NCBI GenBank assembly: GCA_964410215.1
Contig: CAYPHA010000091.1
Coordinates: forward strand, 1-16,789
Direction of reading: 5' to 3'
Origin: CAYPHA01 sp964410215
GTDB lineage: Bacteria; Calditrichota; Calditrichia; Calditrichales; CAYPHA01
Length of the DNA stretch: 16,789 nt
This document shows, in pieces, positions 1 to 7,500 of the stretch. Positions within the stretch are counted from its first letter, which is position 1; each line of letters opens with the position of its first letter. The translations under genes were made by a program, and so were the position numbers. The notes below the pieces were generated by a model, which ran no database searches, was not told the DNA's origin, and was given only the letters and a program-made list of their open reading frames with translations.

Positions 1-2
1 AC

Positions 3-89
3 CTGATTTCCAGCGCGCTGCATTATCAATTCAACCTGGCCTGGTTGGAGCAAAAAATGCCGGTAAAGACGATTGAACCGGAAAAATAA
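3..89 (+). CDS. C-terminal end of an unidentified protein (5' end outside window)
   Basis: An open frame enters from the left edge and ends at TAA 87-89. It gives 28 residues, beginning LISSALHYQF and ending in a lysine- and glutamate-rich tail (TIEPEK). No motif allows a family call. It is read as a real gene end because it is open from the window edge, it is followed at once by the hairpin-rich, gene-free stretch typical of a gene's 3' side, and no competing frame is better. It could also be a chance open frame. Confidence 0.4.
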   Translation: MISSALHYQFNLAWLEQKMPVKTIEPEK

Positions 90-123
90 TGTTTTTACTC
101 TGCTCCCCTGGTTTCGTGAATTG

Positions 124-214
124 GGCGGAATTTATGTTTGAGTCCCGATGGTAATCGGGACGAGTTTGAATTCCGCCTGGGCTTTTTGTTACTTTTTGGC
201 CAGACAAAAAGTAA
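124..214. repeat. Composite palindromic element (nested hairpin plus second hairpin)
   Basis: Three perfect inverted repeats lie close together. The outer stem GGCGGAATT (124-132) pairs with AATTCCGCC (169-177). Inside it GTCCCGAT (142-149) pairs with ATCGGGAC (154-161) around a GGTA loop. Directly after, TTACTTTTTG (189-198) pairs with CAAAAAGTAA (205-214) around a six-base loop. The element starts about 35 bases after a gene end and fills part of a 268-base gene-free stretch. A short open frame crosses it but has no ribosome binding site and is low-complexity. The look is that of a dispersed intergenic repeat (REP- or MITE-like) or an mRNA 3'-end structure. Copy number elsewhere cannot be seen from this window. 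Confidence 0.6.
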
Positions 215-289
215 AATGTTCCTTGGTCGGTTTCAATCCAGGAGATAAAAGGGATGTTAATAAAAATAAGTACTGTAATAAGAAAAACA

Positions 290-317
290 ACCCCCTAACC
301 CCCTTTTGCAAGGGGGG
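290..317. repeat. C-run/G-run hairpin
   Basis: Two C-rich runs (291-295 and 299-303) are followed by a G run (312-317). CCCCCTT (299-305) pairs perfectly with AAGGGGG (310-316) across a four-base loop. Similar C-run/G-run palindromes are familiar as dispersed intergenic repeats in many bacterial genomes (recalled, not searched). It has no downstream T tract, so a rho-independent terminator is less likely. Confidence 0.45.
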
Positions 318-357
318 ACTAAGTTATTGTTTTATTATAAATTAAATCATTTTAATA

Positions 358-729
358 TTGGTTTTTTTACAATCCAGGATAGATAATAATATGTCAATTG
401 GGGGCATCAGCCATACCCTGCAGCCGACGCGTCCGACCGTCCAGTTACCGGGAAGCATGATACGCATCCTTCCCGTATTCTCACCGGGTGTCAGTGATGT
501 CTACCTGGCTTCGCGGATCCACGGTTTTTCGTTTAATGTCCCTTCACACCGCGGGCGTGCCGTTTCAACCATCATGGCCCGGAAAGGAAACGCGGATGAA
601 ACAGTAGGATATAAAGGATCGCACTTTGACCATGATTTCGATATCACTATACCTTTTGAATTCCTTCCTGTTGATATCAGATTAGTAGAAATTTTGATAC
701 AAACTCATTCATTTCAAGGATATAAATAA
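358..729 (+). pseudogene. Remnant of a GH92-type alpha-mannosidase-like gene (N-terminal part only)
   Basis: The frame encodes 123 residues ending at TAA 727-729. From about residue 14 it reads like the start of the mature region of GH92-like putative alpha-mannosidases: a segment with SHTLQPTRPTVQLPGSMIR, then a stretch around VPSHRGRAV, then DHDFDITIPFEF. Such enzymes normally run for about 700 residues or more. Here the signal peptide and almost the whole catalytic region are missing. ATG 391 also lies in frame, but no convincing ribosome binding site precedes 358 or 391. Loss of both ends points to a decayed gene rather than a small protein. The family call is from memory of the motif and could be wrong. 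A mannosidase remnant beside an intact GH38 mannosidase fits the setting. The AraC gene begins six bases downstream. Confidence 0.45.
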
Positions 730-735
730 TCAACG

Positions 736-1575
736 ATGATGTCGCTGAGCCTTAACGGATTTGTCACATCGGAGGAGACCTTTCATATCTTCAGAATCAC
801 CCATGGAGCCAGTAATCCGCTTGGATTACACACGCACAGTGATTTTGCCGAGGTGTTTTTTGTAGAAAGTGGAGAAGGGTATCACCTGGTGAACGGGGAA
901 CGGGTGCCGTTACAACCCGGGAGCATTGTCTTTATACGTCCGGAAGATAACCATACCGTTGTCAGCAGAGATGACGATACGAACATCACGATCATTAACA
1001 CGGCTTTTTATAAAGAAACCCTGACCTTTTTTAAAGACCGCTATTTTCCCGATTGCAACCGATTCTTTTTTACGCAGGACAGAGTTCCTTTCCATCTTCA
1101 GATAGATAAAACCCAGCTGGAAAAGCTGGTGCAGTGGGCCGATCAGGTCATACAGTTACCGTGGAACAACCGTATTCTCGACCCGTTTCTTCTGAAGATC
1201 TGCGGCCTGGAAGAGAAACATCCTGACATGGCGTATTCCGGACAACTGCCGGACTGGCTGCGCTATGCAATCAGTCACTACAGGGAACCGTCCGATTTTG
1301 AGGCGGGGATTAATGGATTTGTGAAACTGGCCGGCCGAAGTCCGGAACATATTCACCGAATGCTTAAAAAATATTTAAATCAATCCCTGAGTGAAACGGT
1401 CAACCTTGCCAGGATTCGCTATGCCGCCAGGCAACTCGCTATGACCGATCAGAAAATTCTGGCCATTGCCATGGAAACGCATTTCAACAGTCTGGGCTAT
1501 TTCTATAAATGCTTTAAAAAAGAACTGGGGATCACACCGAACCAGTACCGGAAAAAATACAGGAACATTATATAA
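736..1575 (+). CDS. AraC-family transcriptional regulator with cupin sensor domain
   Basis: The 279-residue protein has the standard two-part layout. Residues about 15-90 form a cupin-like sensor with HTHSDFAEVFFV (32-43), a turn at PGSIVFIRPEDNH (61-73) and conserved histidines that fit a sugar-binding jelly roll. Residues about 190-279 form the paired helix-turn-helix domain: the first around RSPEHIHRMLKK, the second around ILAIAMETHFNS, closing with the hallmark GITPNQYRKKY. The protein is cytoplasmic, with no signal or membrane segment. Two adjacent ATGs (736, 739) are possible starts. An AAGGA lies about 15 bases upstream, which is far for a ribosome binding site. The gene sits 157 bases ahead of the GH38 gene on the same strand, so it is the natural candidate to control that promoter. 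The inducer is unknown but is probably a sugar. Confidence 0.9.
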   Translation: MMSLSLNGFVTSEETFHIFRITHGASNPLGLHTHSDFAEVFFVESGEGYHLVNGERVPLQPGSIVFIRPEDNHTVVSRDDDTNITIINTAFYKETLTFFKDRYFPDCNRFFFTQDRVPFHLQIDKTQLEKLVQWADQVIQLPWNNRILDPFLLKICGLEEKHPDMAYSGQLPDWLRYAISHYREPSDFEAGINGFVKLAGRSPEHIHRMLKKYLNQSLSETVNLARIRYAARQLAMTDQKILAIAMETHFNSLGYFYKCFKKELGITPNQYRKKYRNII

Positions 1576-1598
1576 AAGTGATATAACTTTTGAATGTT
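1564..1598 (+). terminator. Possible weak hairpin after the AraC gene
   Basis: AACATT (1564-1569) can pair with AATGTT (1593-1598), and AAAAGT (1574-1579) with ACTTTT (1586-1591), giving an interrupted AT-only stem that spans the AraC stop codon. The following bases are pyrimidine-rich but not a clean T run. This may be an inefficient terminator or chance pairing in AT-rich DNA. Confidence 0.25.
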
Positions 1599-1643
1599 TC
1601 TTCTTCATGTCTCATTTTGTAAATATCAATATAGTAGAAATAA

Positions 1644-1672
1644 TTGTCATTACGAAGCAAGAATTCTATAAT
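1644..1672 (+). promoter_or_regulatory. Near-consensus sigma70 promoter for the GH38/methyltransferase operon
   Basis: TTGTCA (1644-1649) and a perfect TATAAT (1667-1672) are separated by exactly 17 bases. Transcription would start near 1679, giving a leader of roughly 50 bases before the GH38 start at 1732. This is the best promoter-like sequence seen in the window. The only other clear candidate on this strand up to the end of the URO-D genes would lie inside coding sequence, so it may serve the whole run to 10864. No clear AraC-type operator (paired direct repeats next to the -35) was recognised, although the AraC gene just upstream makes such control likely. Confidence 0.6.
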
Positions 1673-1731
1673 GTAAAATGTTACTATATATCCATCCTGA
1701 AATATAACAGGAAGATTTTTCCAGAGGCGTA

Positions 1732-4700
1732 ATGAAACGTTATCTCATTCTGATTTCATTCACAGCAGCAAGTCTATTCAGCAATAGTTTTGCCTTATCC
1801 TTAAATATGCACGGCGGCGGTCATACACATGAACTCGCCCGTATCATGCTGAGTCAGGACCTTTCCGGGGATGAACTTCTGGTGGAAGGGTTTGCAGAAA
1901 AGGTATCGGGAAGCGAACTGGAATATCATTCCCCGCTTCCGGAAAACCTCAGAGCCCTGCTGACACGGTCAACGGACGGGCAAATGGAAATCGGGTGGAA
2001 AACAGGAATACCCGGACAGGCGGACGGGCCGGTTCATTTCTTATGGCTGGCGGGCCTGGGATCCAATCTCGGTGACCACCATTTTGATCTTCACATCAAT
2101 GGCCGGAAAAATCTGACCTTTTCAAGTTCCCCGCTCAGGGAATGGACGGTTAAGGGTGAAAAGGGCAGTTCACTGACTTTCAGAGCTTCGTACAGGGATG
2201 TTGCCGGTGATCTGTTCGGATTGATGGTACTCACGCTTCCGGACGAAGCGGTCCAGAGGGGGGAACCACTGGAATTAAGTGTTGTTGGCCATGCCGAAGG
2301 CAGCAACGCCTGGTATATGACTTTTATGTATGACCGGGTCGTGGAAGCACTCCGGAAAATGAAAACGGATGGGTTCTGGTACCGGCTGAATTACACGAAA
2401 AATACGGATAGTGTCCATGTTCTCATGCCGGGATCCTGGGCCGGTAAAAACGTTTCGATCAATTCCGGGAAATCGTATGAACTTATCCGGCATGACAGCA
2501 ATGCCAGGGCTGCTCTGCCTGTGGACCTCTTCGAAAGAGGATCCCTGAAGCTTTTTGCAGATGAGCGGATGCTGGATCAGCTTCCCGCCTTCTCGGAAGA
2601 ATCCGCTACATTAAAAGTCACTGGGAACGGTGCCTATATTTTCAGATCCTGGTATGAGGATGAAAACAGGCAGGTGATTGAATCCAGCACCTGTTTTACA
2701 TCACAGTTCCCGGATGAGATCATCAAGCTGAGCAAAGGGCCACTGGCGGATGCGACGATTGAACTAATCACCTCCAGTCATCAGGATATTGCCTGGATGG
2801 ATGATCCGCAAGCCTGCAAAATCATGCGGGATACCATGATTATCGCGCCGGCGATCGAACTTCTCCGGAAAGATCCGTCGTACCATTACAGTGCCGAACA
2901 GGCCCTGATGCTCTATGAATATCTCGATCGGCATCCCGGTGCGCTGTCTGAGATCCGCACGTTTTCCGGTGCCGGGCGCCTGGAATGGGGTGCCAGTTTC
3001 AATCAGCCGTATGAGGGTATGTATTACGGAGAGAGCCTGGTCCGCCAGTTTTATCTGGGCCGGAAGTGGCTGAAAAAACAGCTTCCGGGGTATGATCCGA
3101 AAGTGTACTTTAATATCGATGTGCCCGGACGGACACTGCAGATGCCCCAGATCGCCAAAAAGAGTGGTGTGGATTACATGATCATCAGCCGCCATGAAGA
3201 GGGGTATTTTTACTGGCAGAGTCCCGATGGTTCAAAAATCGGTGTGCATTCACCGGGCCATTACCATCACGCCAGCGATTTCCTGCGCCATTCCCTGCAG
3301 GAAGCGGTAATGTCCACCCCCGCCCAGCTGATGAATCGCTGGGAAACAATGCGTGCCTATGCCTTTCCGGCGCAATTGCCCGTTCTGTTGTCCTCCGATA
3401 TGAGCCGGCCGATGGATATGCGTGGCCTGTTCGATGCCTGGAATAATATCCGGGTTTTTGAGGAAGATTCGGGTGAGATGGTAAAATTGAAACTGCCTGA
3501 ATGGCGCTACAATACATTTCAGTCCGTTCTTGAATCCCTGTTTTCGCAGGGCAGGCAACTTCCCGTGCTAAAAGGGGAACGTCCGAACGTATGGCTTTAT
3601 ATTCACGGGCCGGCGCATCATTGGGCGATCAGCGCTTCTCGTGAAGGGGGGCGGTTGCTGCCGGTGGCGGAGACCTTCAGTACCATCGCTGCCGTATTGA
3701 ATGACGACTGGGCCGCCTATCCGCAGAAGGCACTGGAAGAAGCCTGGCAGGCCCAGATTTTTCCCGACCACGGCTGGGGCGGGAAAGACGGTCATATTAC
3801 CGATCAGCTTTTCCGGGAGAAAGCTGAATTTTCCAGGGACGAAGCGCATCGCCTGATGCGTATTGCGTTGAACGATATAAGCGGACATATAAAGAGCGAC
3901 CCGAATAAAGGCATACCACTCGTTGTGTTCAATCCGCTGTCCTGGGAACGAAATGGGCTGCTTGAGATGCATCTCTGTTTTGAACGGGGGCAATTGAGGA
4001 ATTTCGAGCTGGTGAATGACAAGGGGCAGCCTGTAGAAGTGGAAAAAAGCGTCCCTGAATATCATCATGACGGATCATTAAGCAAGGTAAATCTCGTGGC
4101 GGTCCTGAAGAATCTCCCGTCTGTCGGATATACAACACTGTATGTGAGAGAGAAAAAGGAGCCTGTTGCGATACCGGAAAGCGGTTCCGGGAATGCATCC
4201 TTTCATGAAAACGATTATTACCGGGTCCTGTTTGATAAGGGCGGCATCCGCTCCCTATTTGATAAAGAACTCAAGCGGGAGCTTGTCAATGCCGACCGTT
4301 TTCTGTTCGGTGAAGTGTTTGCCCTGCAATCGGAAGGTAACGGTGCCGGGGAATTTGATAAACCGCAGCTACCTACGACAGCGTATTTTGAGCGGGCAGG
4401 GCAGTATGAGCCCGCGTGGATGCAGACTGAAAATAATAATCTGCGCACGGTTTTTGAATTCGAGCAACCGCTGGGGAACACCGTACTTCTCGAAAAAATA
4501 ATCATATACAATACAATAAAAAGAATCGATGTGGCGGTTGAACTGAACGAATGGGACGGGACGAAAAACCGGGAATTTCGTATCGCTTTCCCCATGAATC
4601 AGAAAAATGGTTCGGTTTCTTATGAAGTGCCCATGGCAAAAGTGACCGTCGGGCAGGACGAAATTCCGGGAGCGGCAGGGGAACGCTACCAGCAGATAGC

Positions 4701-5298
4701 AAGCAGCCTCCATCCGCGTGAAGTACTGGACTGGATCTCTTCCTCGGGTGACGGTTTCGGCGTCACCTTCAGCTCCGACGTGGCGGTGTGGGACTATGTG
4801 GATCCGACCGGTAATAACGGCGATTACACGAACCTTCAACCGGTGCTCCTGGCTTCGCGCAAGAGCTGCCACTGGGAAGGCAACTGGTATCTCCAGAAAG
4901 GTGATCATCAGTACCGCTTTTCGTTTACGTCCCATGAGCCCGGTTGGGAAAAGGGGTACCGTTTCGGGAAAGAGGCGAATTACCCGGTTTTCTCTCTCCG
5001 TGACCATTCGGATAAGCAAAAAGCTTCATTACCCGAGACCTTTAGTTTCTTTGGGATGTCTGATGCTAATGTATTTCTGAGTACGCTTAAAAAAGCGGAA
5101 GAAGGCACGGATATGGTCCTACGGGTTTATGAAATGGAAGGCCGGGATACGGATTTTGATATTTCCTGGTTTCGTCCGCTGGACGTTCGCATTAAAACGA
5201 ATCTTATTGAGGAAGCTGATCCCGGTTCGAATGGCGAACAGGCATTGGATTCCTTCCGAATCGGTAAGCAGGCAATTGAAACATGGAGACTTAAATAA
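1732..5298 (+). CDS. Secreted GH38 family alpha-mannosidase
   Basis: The 1188-residue protein begins with an export signal (MKRYLILISF, hydrophobic core, then SNSFA). The GH38 catalytic region starts near residue 340. SSHQDIAWMDD carries the zinc-binding His350 and Asp352, NIDVPGR carries the probable nucleophile Asp463, and GVHSPGHYHH (504-513) and GPAHHW (626-631) supply further active-site and metal-contact histidines. The three-helix region and C-terminal beta-sandwiches of GH38 follow to the end. GH38 enzymes retain configuration while cutting alpha-mannosidic bonds. About 340 residues precede the catalytic motif, a large beta-rich extension that makes the protein longer than many relatives. 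The start follows AGAGGCG by a few bases and gives the signal peptide directly. Location would be periplasmic or outside the cell. Substrate linkage cannot be told. Confidence 0.9.
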   Translation: MKRYLILISFTAASLFSNSFALSLNMHGGGHTHELARIMLSQDLSGDELLVEGFAEKVSGSELEYHSPLPENLRALLTRSTDGQMEIGWKTGIPGQADGPVHFLWLAGLGSNLGDHHFDLHINGRKNLTFSSSPLREWTVKGEKGSSLTFRASYRDVAGDLFGLMVLTLPDEAVQRGEPLELSVVGHAEGSNAWYMTFMYDRVVEALRKMKTDGFWYRLNYTKNTDSVHVLMPGSWAGKNVSINSGKSYELIRHDSNARAALPVDLFERGSLKLFADERMLDQLPAFSEESATLKVTGNGAYIFRSWYEDENRQVIESSTCFTSQFPDEIIKLSKGPLADATIELITSSHQDIAWMDDPQACKIMRDTMIIAPAIELLRKDPSYHYSAEQALMLYEYLDRHPGALSEIRTFSGAGRLEWGASFNQPYEGMYYGESLVRQFYLGRKWLKKQLPGYDPKVYFNIDVPGRTLQMPQIAKKSGVDYMIISRHEEGYFYWQSPDGSKIGVHSPGHYHHASDFLRHSLQEAVMSTPAQLMNRWETMRAYAFPAQLPVLLSSDMSRPMDMRGLFDAWNNIRVFEEDSGEMVKLKLPEWRYNTFQSVLESLFSQGRQLPVLKGERPNVWLYIHGPAHHWAISASREGGRLLPVAETFSTIAAVLNDDWAAYPQKALEEAWQAQIFPDHGWGGKDGHITDQLFREKAEFSRDEAHRLMRIALNDISGHIKSDPNKGIPLVVFNPLSWERNGLLEMHLCFERGQLRNFELVNDKGQPVEVEKSVPEYHHDGSLSKVNLVAVLKNLPSVGYTTLYVREKKEPVAIPESGSGNASFHENDYYRVLFDKGGIRSLFDKELKRELVNADRFLFGEVFALQSEGNGAGEFDKPQLPTTAYFERAGQYEPAWMQTENNNLRTVFEFEQPLGNTVLLEKIIIYNTIKRIDVAVELNEWDGTKNREFRIAFPMNQKNGSVSYEVPMAKVTVGQDEIPGAAGERYQQIASSLHPREVLDWISSSGDGFGVTFSSDVAVWDYVDPTGNNGDYTNLQPVLLASRKSCHWEGNWYLQKGDHQYRFSFTSHEPGWEKGYRFGKEANYPVFSLRDHSDKQKASLPETFSFFGMSDANVFLSTLKKAEEGTDMVLRVYEMEGRDTDFDISWFRPLDVRIKTNLIEEADPGSNGEQALDSFRIGKQAIETWRLK

Positions 5299-5324
5299 TA
5301 AATCATCGACGGAGGTGGCGGAAG

Positions 5325-5600
5325 GTGACAGCCAGAATACTCGAAGAATTACTCCCCTCGGAAGAAGAGGTTCGATTATACCGGGAAAGAGGATATTATA
5401 TATCAAAGAAAATATTTACGAACGATGAGATTGCATCGGCCATAGCCGTTCATCTCCAGGATGATACGAACCAGTACCGTGAATTTCGTTATGAAGACGA
5501 TACGCTTGCGTCGCATCAAAATGATCAACTCACCGCTTACGGGACAGGAACACCGGACTATCGTAATGAAGCTGTGTGTCCGGTTCTATACAGGAGGTAA
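5325..5600 (+). pseudogene. Truncated phytanoyl-CoA dioxygenase (PhyH)-like remnant
   Basis: A GTG start at 5325 sits nine bases after a strong GGAGG (5311-5315) and opens a 91-residue frame ending at TAA 5598-5600. LLPSEEEVRLYRERGYYISK and the following IFTNDEIASAI match the usual N-terminus of PhyH-family Fe(II)/2-oxoglutarate dioxygenases. ASHQNDQL resembles the next conserved block. These enzymes normally have about 250-300 residues. The HxD...H iron ligands lie in the missing part, so the product cannot be a working dioxygenase. The next gene starts two bases later, which fits a deletion that fused the 5' end of this gene to the following one. It remains translatable, and translation may simply carry ribosomes to the AGGAGG of the next gene. 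A genuine small protein is less likely. Confidence 0.55.
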
Positions 5601-5601
5601 T

Positions 5602-6744
5602 ATGAAACCAGAGAAAATTGCTTATAAAGAATTACCGGAATTACACCGGAAAGTAGCATTCGGTCAGGCTGCCGGAAAAATTATCTGGCAACCGCGCATC
5701 GGATGCTGGTACACCGATAAACTATTCGAATCCGGAACCCTGCCGGAACCGTATACGGGAATGGACTTGTATGATGTTTACCGTTCGCTCGGCGTTTCGG
5801 CACGACTGTATGAATTCAACGAATGTTTCCGGAGGGTGGAACATCCGGGTGTGAAATTTATACGAAAGGAACTGAACGAAACCGATGTTCAGACAACGGT
5901 GGAAACGCCGGTCGGCAACCAGACAGCGGTGCACCGGAAGTCTAAAAATAACTGGCACCTGATCACGGTCAAATGGGAAGTGGAATCAGCGGAGGAGCTG
6001 AAAGTGGCCACCTGGCGTGAGGAAAATGCCACCTGGGAATGGGACCAGGAAAAATATGAATACTGGATGGAACAGACCGGTGACCTGGGTGCCCCGACCA
6101 TGTTTATGCCGCGCATGAATGTGCAGTGCCTCTATATTGAGAAAATGGGGGTGGAGAAAGGCGTTTACGCCATGTTCGATATACCGGAAGAGATCGAAAC
6201 CTTTTTTCGTATCCTTGAGGAAAACCATGACCGGCTGATTGATGTGATTAATACATCTCCCATCGATATTATCAATTTCGGTGAGAATCTGCATGCCGGA
6301 ACCATGTCGCCCGATCTGTTTACGCGCTATCATCTGCCGGCCTGCCAGCGCCGGGCCGAAAGGCTGCACCGGGCGGATAAATTTGTCTGTTCCCATTGGG
6401 ATGGCGATACAAAGACCCTGCTTCCATTCGCCAGGGAGACGGGGCTGGACGGGATCGAAGCCATTACACCCTATCCGCAGGGCGATGTGACGCTTGAAGA
6501 GATAAAAGAAGCCCTGGGTGACGACCTGTTTCTAATGGATGGGATACCGGCGATTTATTTTGACGACACCTATTCCGAGGAAACACTGATCGCATGCACG
6601 GAAAAAATTATCGACATGTTCGCCCCCAAACTGATCCTGGGCATTTCCGATGAAATTTCATCGACGGGTGATATCGAACGTGTCCGGCTCATCGACAGAC
6701 TGGTTGATAGTTACAATGAAAACCTCTATATTTCTAATTCTTAA
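5602..6744 (+). CDS. Uroporphyrinogen decarboxylase-fold (URO-D family) methyltransferase-like protein
   Basis: The start is ATG 5602, four bases after AGGAGG (5592-5597). In-frame upstream ATGs from 5461 overlap the previous frame and lack this signal. The 380-residue cytoplasmic protein has the URO-D TIM-barrel pattern: NFGENLHAG (225-233), then FVCSHWDGD (261-269) with His265 in the place of the zinc histidine of MtaA/MtbA, then IEAITPYPQGD and, near the end, LILGISDEIS (344-353). MtaA and MtbA have a zinc cysteine at this last point; here it is Ser349. The MtaA-type H-x-C motif is also altered. It therefore belongs to the broad group of URO-D relatives found with corrinoid proteins, not to heme synthesis, but it may bind metal differently or use another methyl donor or acceptor. 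Its neighbours strongly support a methyl-transfer role. Confidence 0.8.
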   Translation: MKPEKIAYKELPELHRKVAFGQAAGKIIWQPRIGCWYTDKLFESGTLPEPYTGMDLYDVYRSLGVSARLYEFNECFRRVEHPGVKFIRKELNETDVQTTVETPVGNQTAVHRKSKNNWHLITVKWEVESAEELKVATWREENATWEWDQEKYEYWMEQTGDLGAPTMFMPRMNVQCLYIEKMGVEKGVYAMFDIPEEIETFFRILEENHDRLIDVINTSPIDIINFGENLHAGTMSPDLFTRYHLPACQRRAERLHRADKFVCSHWDGDTKTLLPFARETGLDGIEAITPYPQGDVTLEEIKEALGDDLFLMDGIPAIYFDDTYSEETLIACTEKIIDMFAPKLILGISDEISSTGDIERVRLIDRLVDSYNENLYISNS

Positions 6745-6789
6745 TTCGAATTGTTACTTCTTAAATAAGAATTAGGAATTAAGAAGTAA
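6734..6789. repeat. Interleaved AT-rich inverted repeats between URO-D and corrinoid genes
   Basis: Several perfect pairings share the same bases. CTAATTCTTA (6734-6743, over the stop codon) pairs with TAAGAATTAG (6766-6775). TTACTTCTTAA (6754-6764) pairs with TTAAGAAGTAA (6779-6789). TTCTTAATTC (6738-6747) pairs with GAATTAAGAA (6776-6785). The first two are in crossing order, so RNA could fold as a pseudoknot or choose between exclusive stems. The repeat could equally be a decayed AT-rich minisatellite. It fills most of the 76-base gap inside the presumed operon and ends about 20 bases before the GGAG of the corrinoid gene. Confidence 0.55.
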
Positions 6790-6820
6790 GAATAAATAGT
6801 ATTAACAACGGAGCAGTTTT

Positions 6821-7480
6821 ATGGACGAACTTTTCAAACAACTGGCGCATTGTATCGAACGTGGTAAGGCGGATAAAGCATCGGCTTATCCCCCTGATAT
6901 GAAAGAACAGGACGGTGCCTCTGAAATCACCGCACAGTTACTGGAGCAGGGAGCGACGGCCAATCAGATCCTCAGGCAGGGACTGATGGTCGGCATGAAC
7001 GTTATTGGTGACCGGTTTTCGCAGGGTAAGGCCTTTATACCGGACCTTCTGATTGCGGCAAAAGCGATGAATGCGGCCATGGTGCATCTCAAACCCTTCT
7101 TTGAAAGCGGCGAAGCGGAACACCGCGGTACCATTATAGTCGGTACGGTTGCCGGCGACCTGCATGACATCGGCAAGAATATCGTACGTATGGTTCTGGA
7201 AGGCGATGGTTGGAAAGTGATCGACCTCGGTGTGGATGTCAATACGGAAAAGTTTCTCAGTGCACTGGATGAACACCCTGACGCCTATGTCGGTATGAGT
7301 GCGCTTTTGACAACGACGATGATCAATATGGAAGCATCGGTCAAAGCCATCAAGGATAAAAATAAGGACACGAAGGTCTTTGTCGGTGGTGCGCCGTTAT
7401 CAAAAGAATTTAATGATAAGATCGGTGCGGACGGATATTTCGCGGATCCCCATACCTTTGCCAAGCACATTGCCGCCTGA
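6821..7480 (+). CDS. Methyltransferase-type corrinoid (B12-binding) protein
   Basis: The 219-residue protein has the two-domain form of MtaC/MtbC-type corrinoid carriers. Residues about 1-95 are the helical cap (B12-binding 2 type), with the typical NVIGDRFSQGKAFIPDLL (60-77). Residues about 100-219 are the Rossmann-like cobalamin domain: GDLHDIGKN (112-120) contains the D-x-H-x-x-G motif, with His115 as the cobalt axial ligand, followed by Ser160 and GG (189-190), which hold the nucleotide tail. It shuttles a methyl group on cobalt between two methyltransferases, with the URO-D-fold neighbours as natural partners. The start follows a GGAG at suitable spacing. Length and motifs are complete. 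The substrate cannot be deduced, because MtaC-like carriers serve methanol, methylamine and aryl-methyl systems alike. Confidence 0.92.
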   Translation: MDELFKQLAHCIERGKADKASAYPPDMKEQDGASEITAQLLEQGATANQILRQGLMVGMNVIGDRFSQGKAFIPDLLIAAKAMNAAMVHLKPFFESGEAEHRGTIIVGTVAGDLHDIGKNIVRMVLEGDGWKVIDLGVDVNTEKFLSALDEHPDAYVGMSALLTTTMINMEASVKAIKDKNKDTKVFVGGAPLSKEFNDKIGADGYFADPHTFAKHIAA

Positions 7481-7500
7481 GGCATGGCAGAAAGGAAAGA

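Noticed and set aside
148..345. Short open frame of 65 codons
   Set aside because: It runs through hairpin repeats, has no ribosome binding site and reads as low-complexity; it is a by-product of the intergenic repeats.
4369..5019. Minus-strand open frame of 216 codons
   Set aside because: It is fully inside the GH38 gene and shows no domain; it is a shadow of a long GC-balanced gene.
5461..5601. Longer N-terminus for the first URO-D protein, starting at 5461
   Set aside because: The extra 47 residues overlap the dioxygenase-like frame and match no URO-D N-terminus, while AGGAGG sits right before ATG 5602.
6745..6820. Cobalamin riboswitch before the corrinoid gene
   Set aside because: The gap is too short and AT-rich and lacks the conserved B12-box; none is visible before the GH38 gene either.
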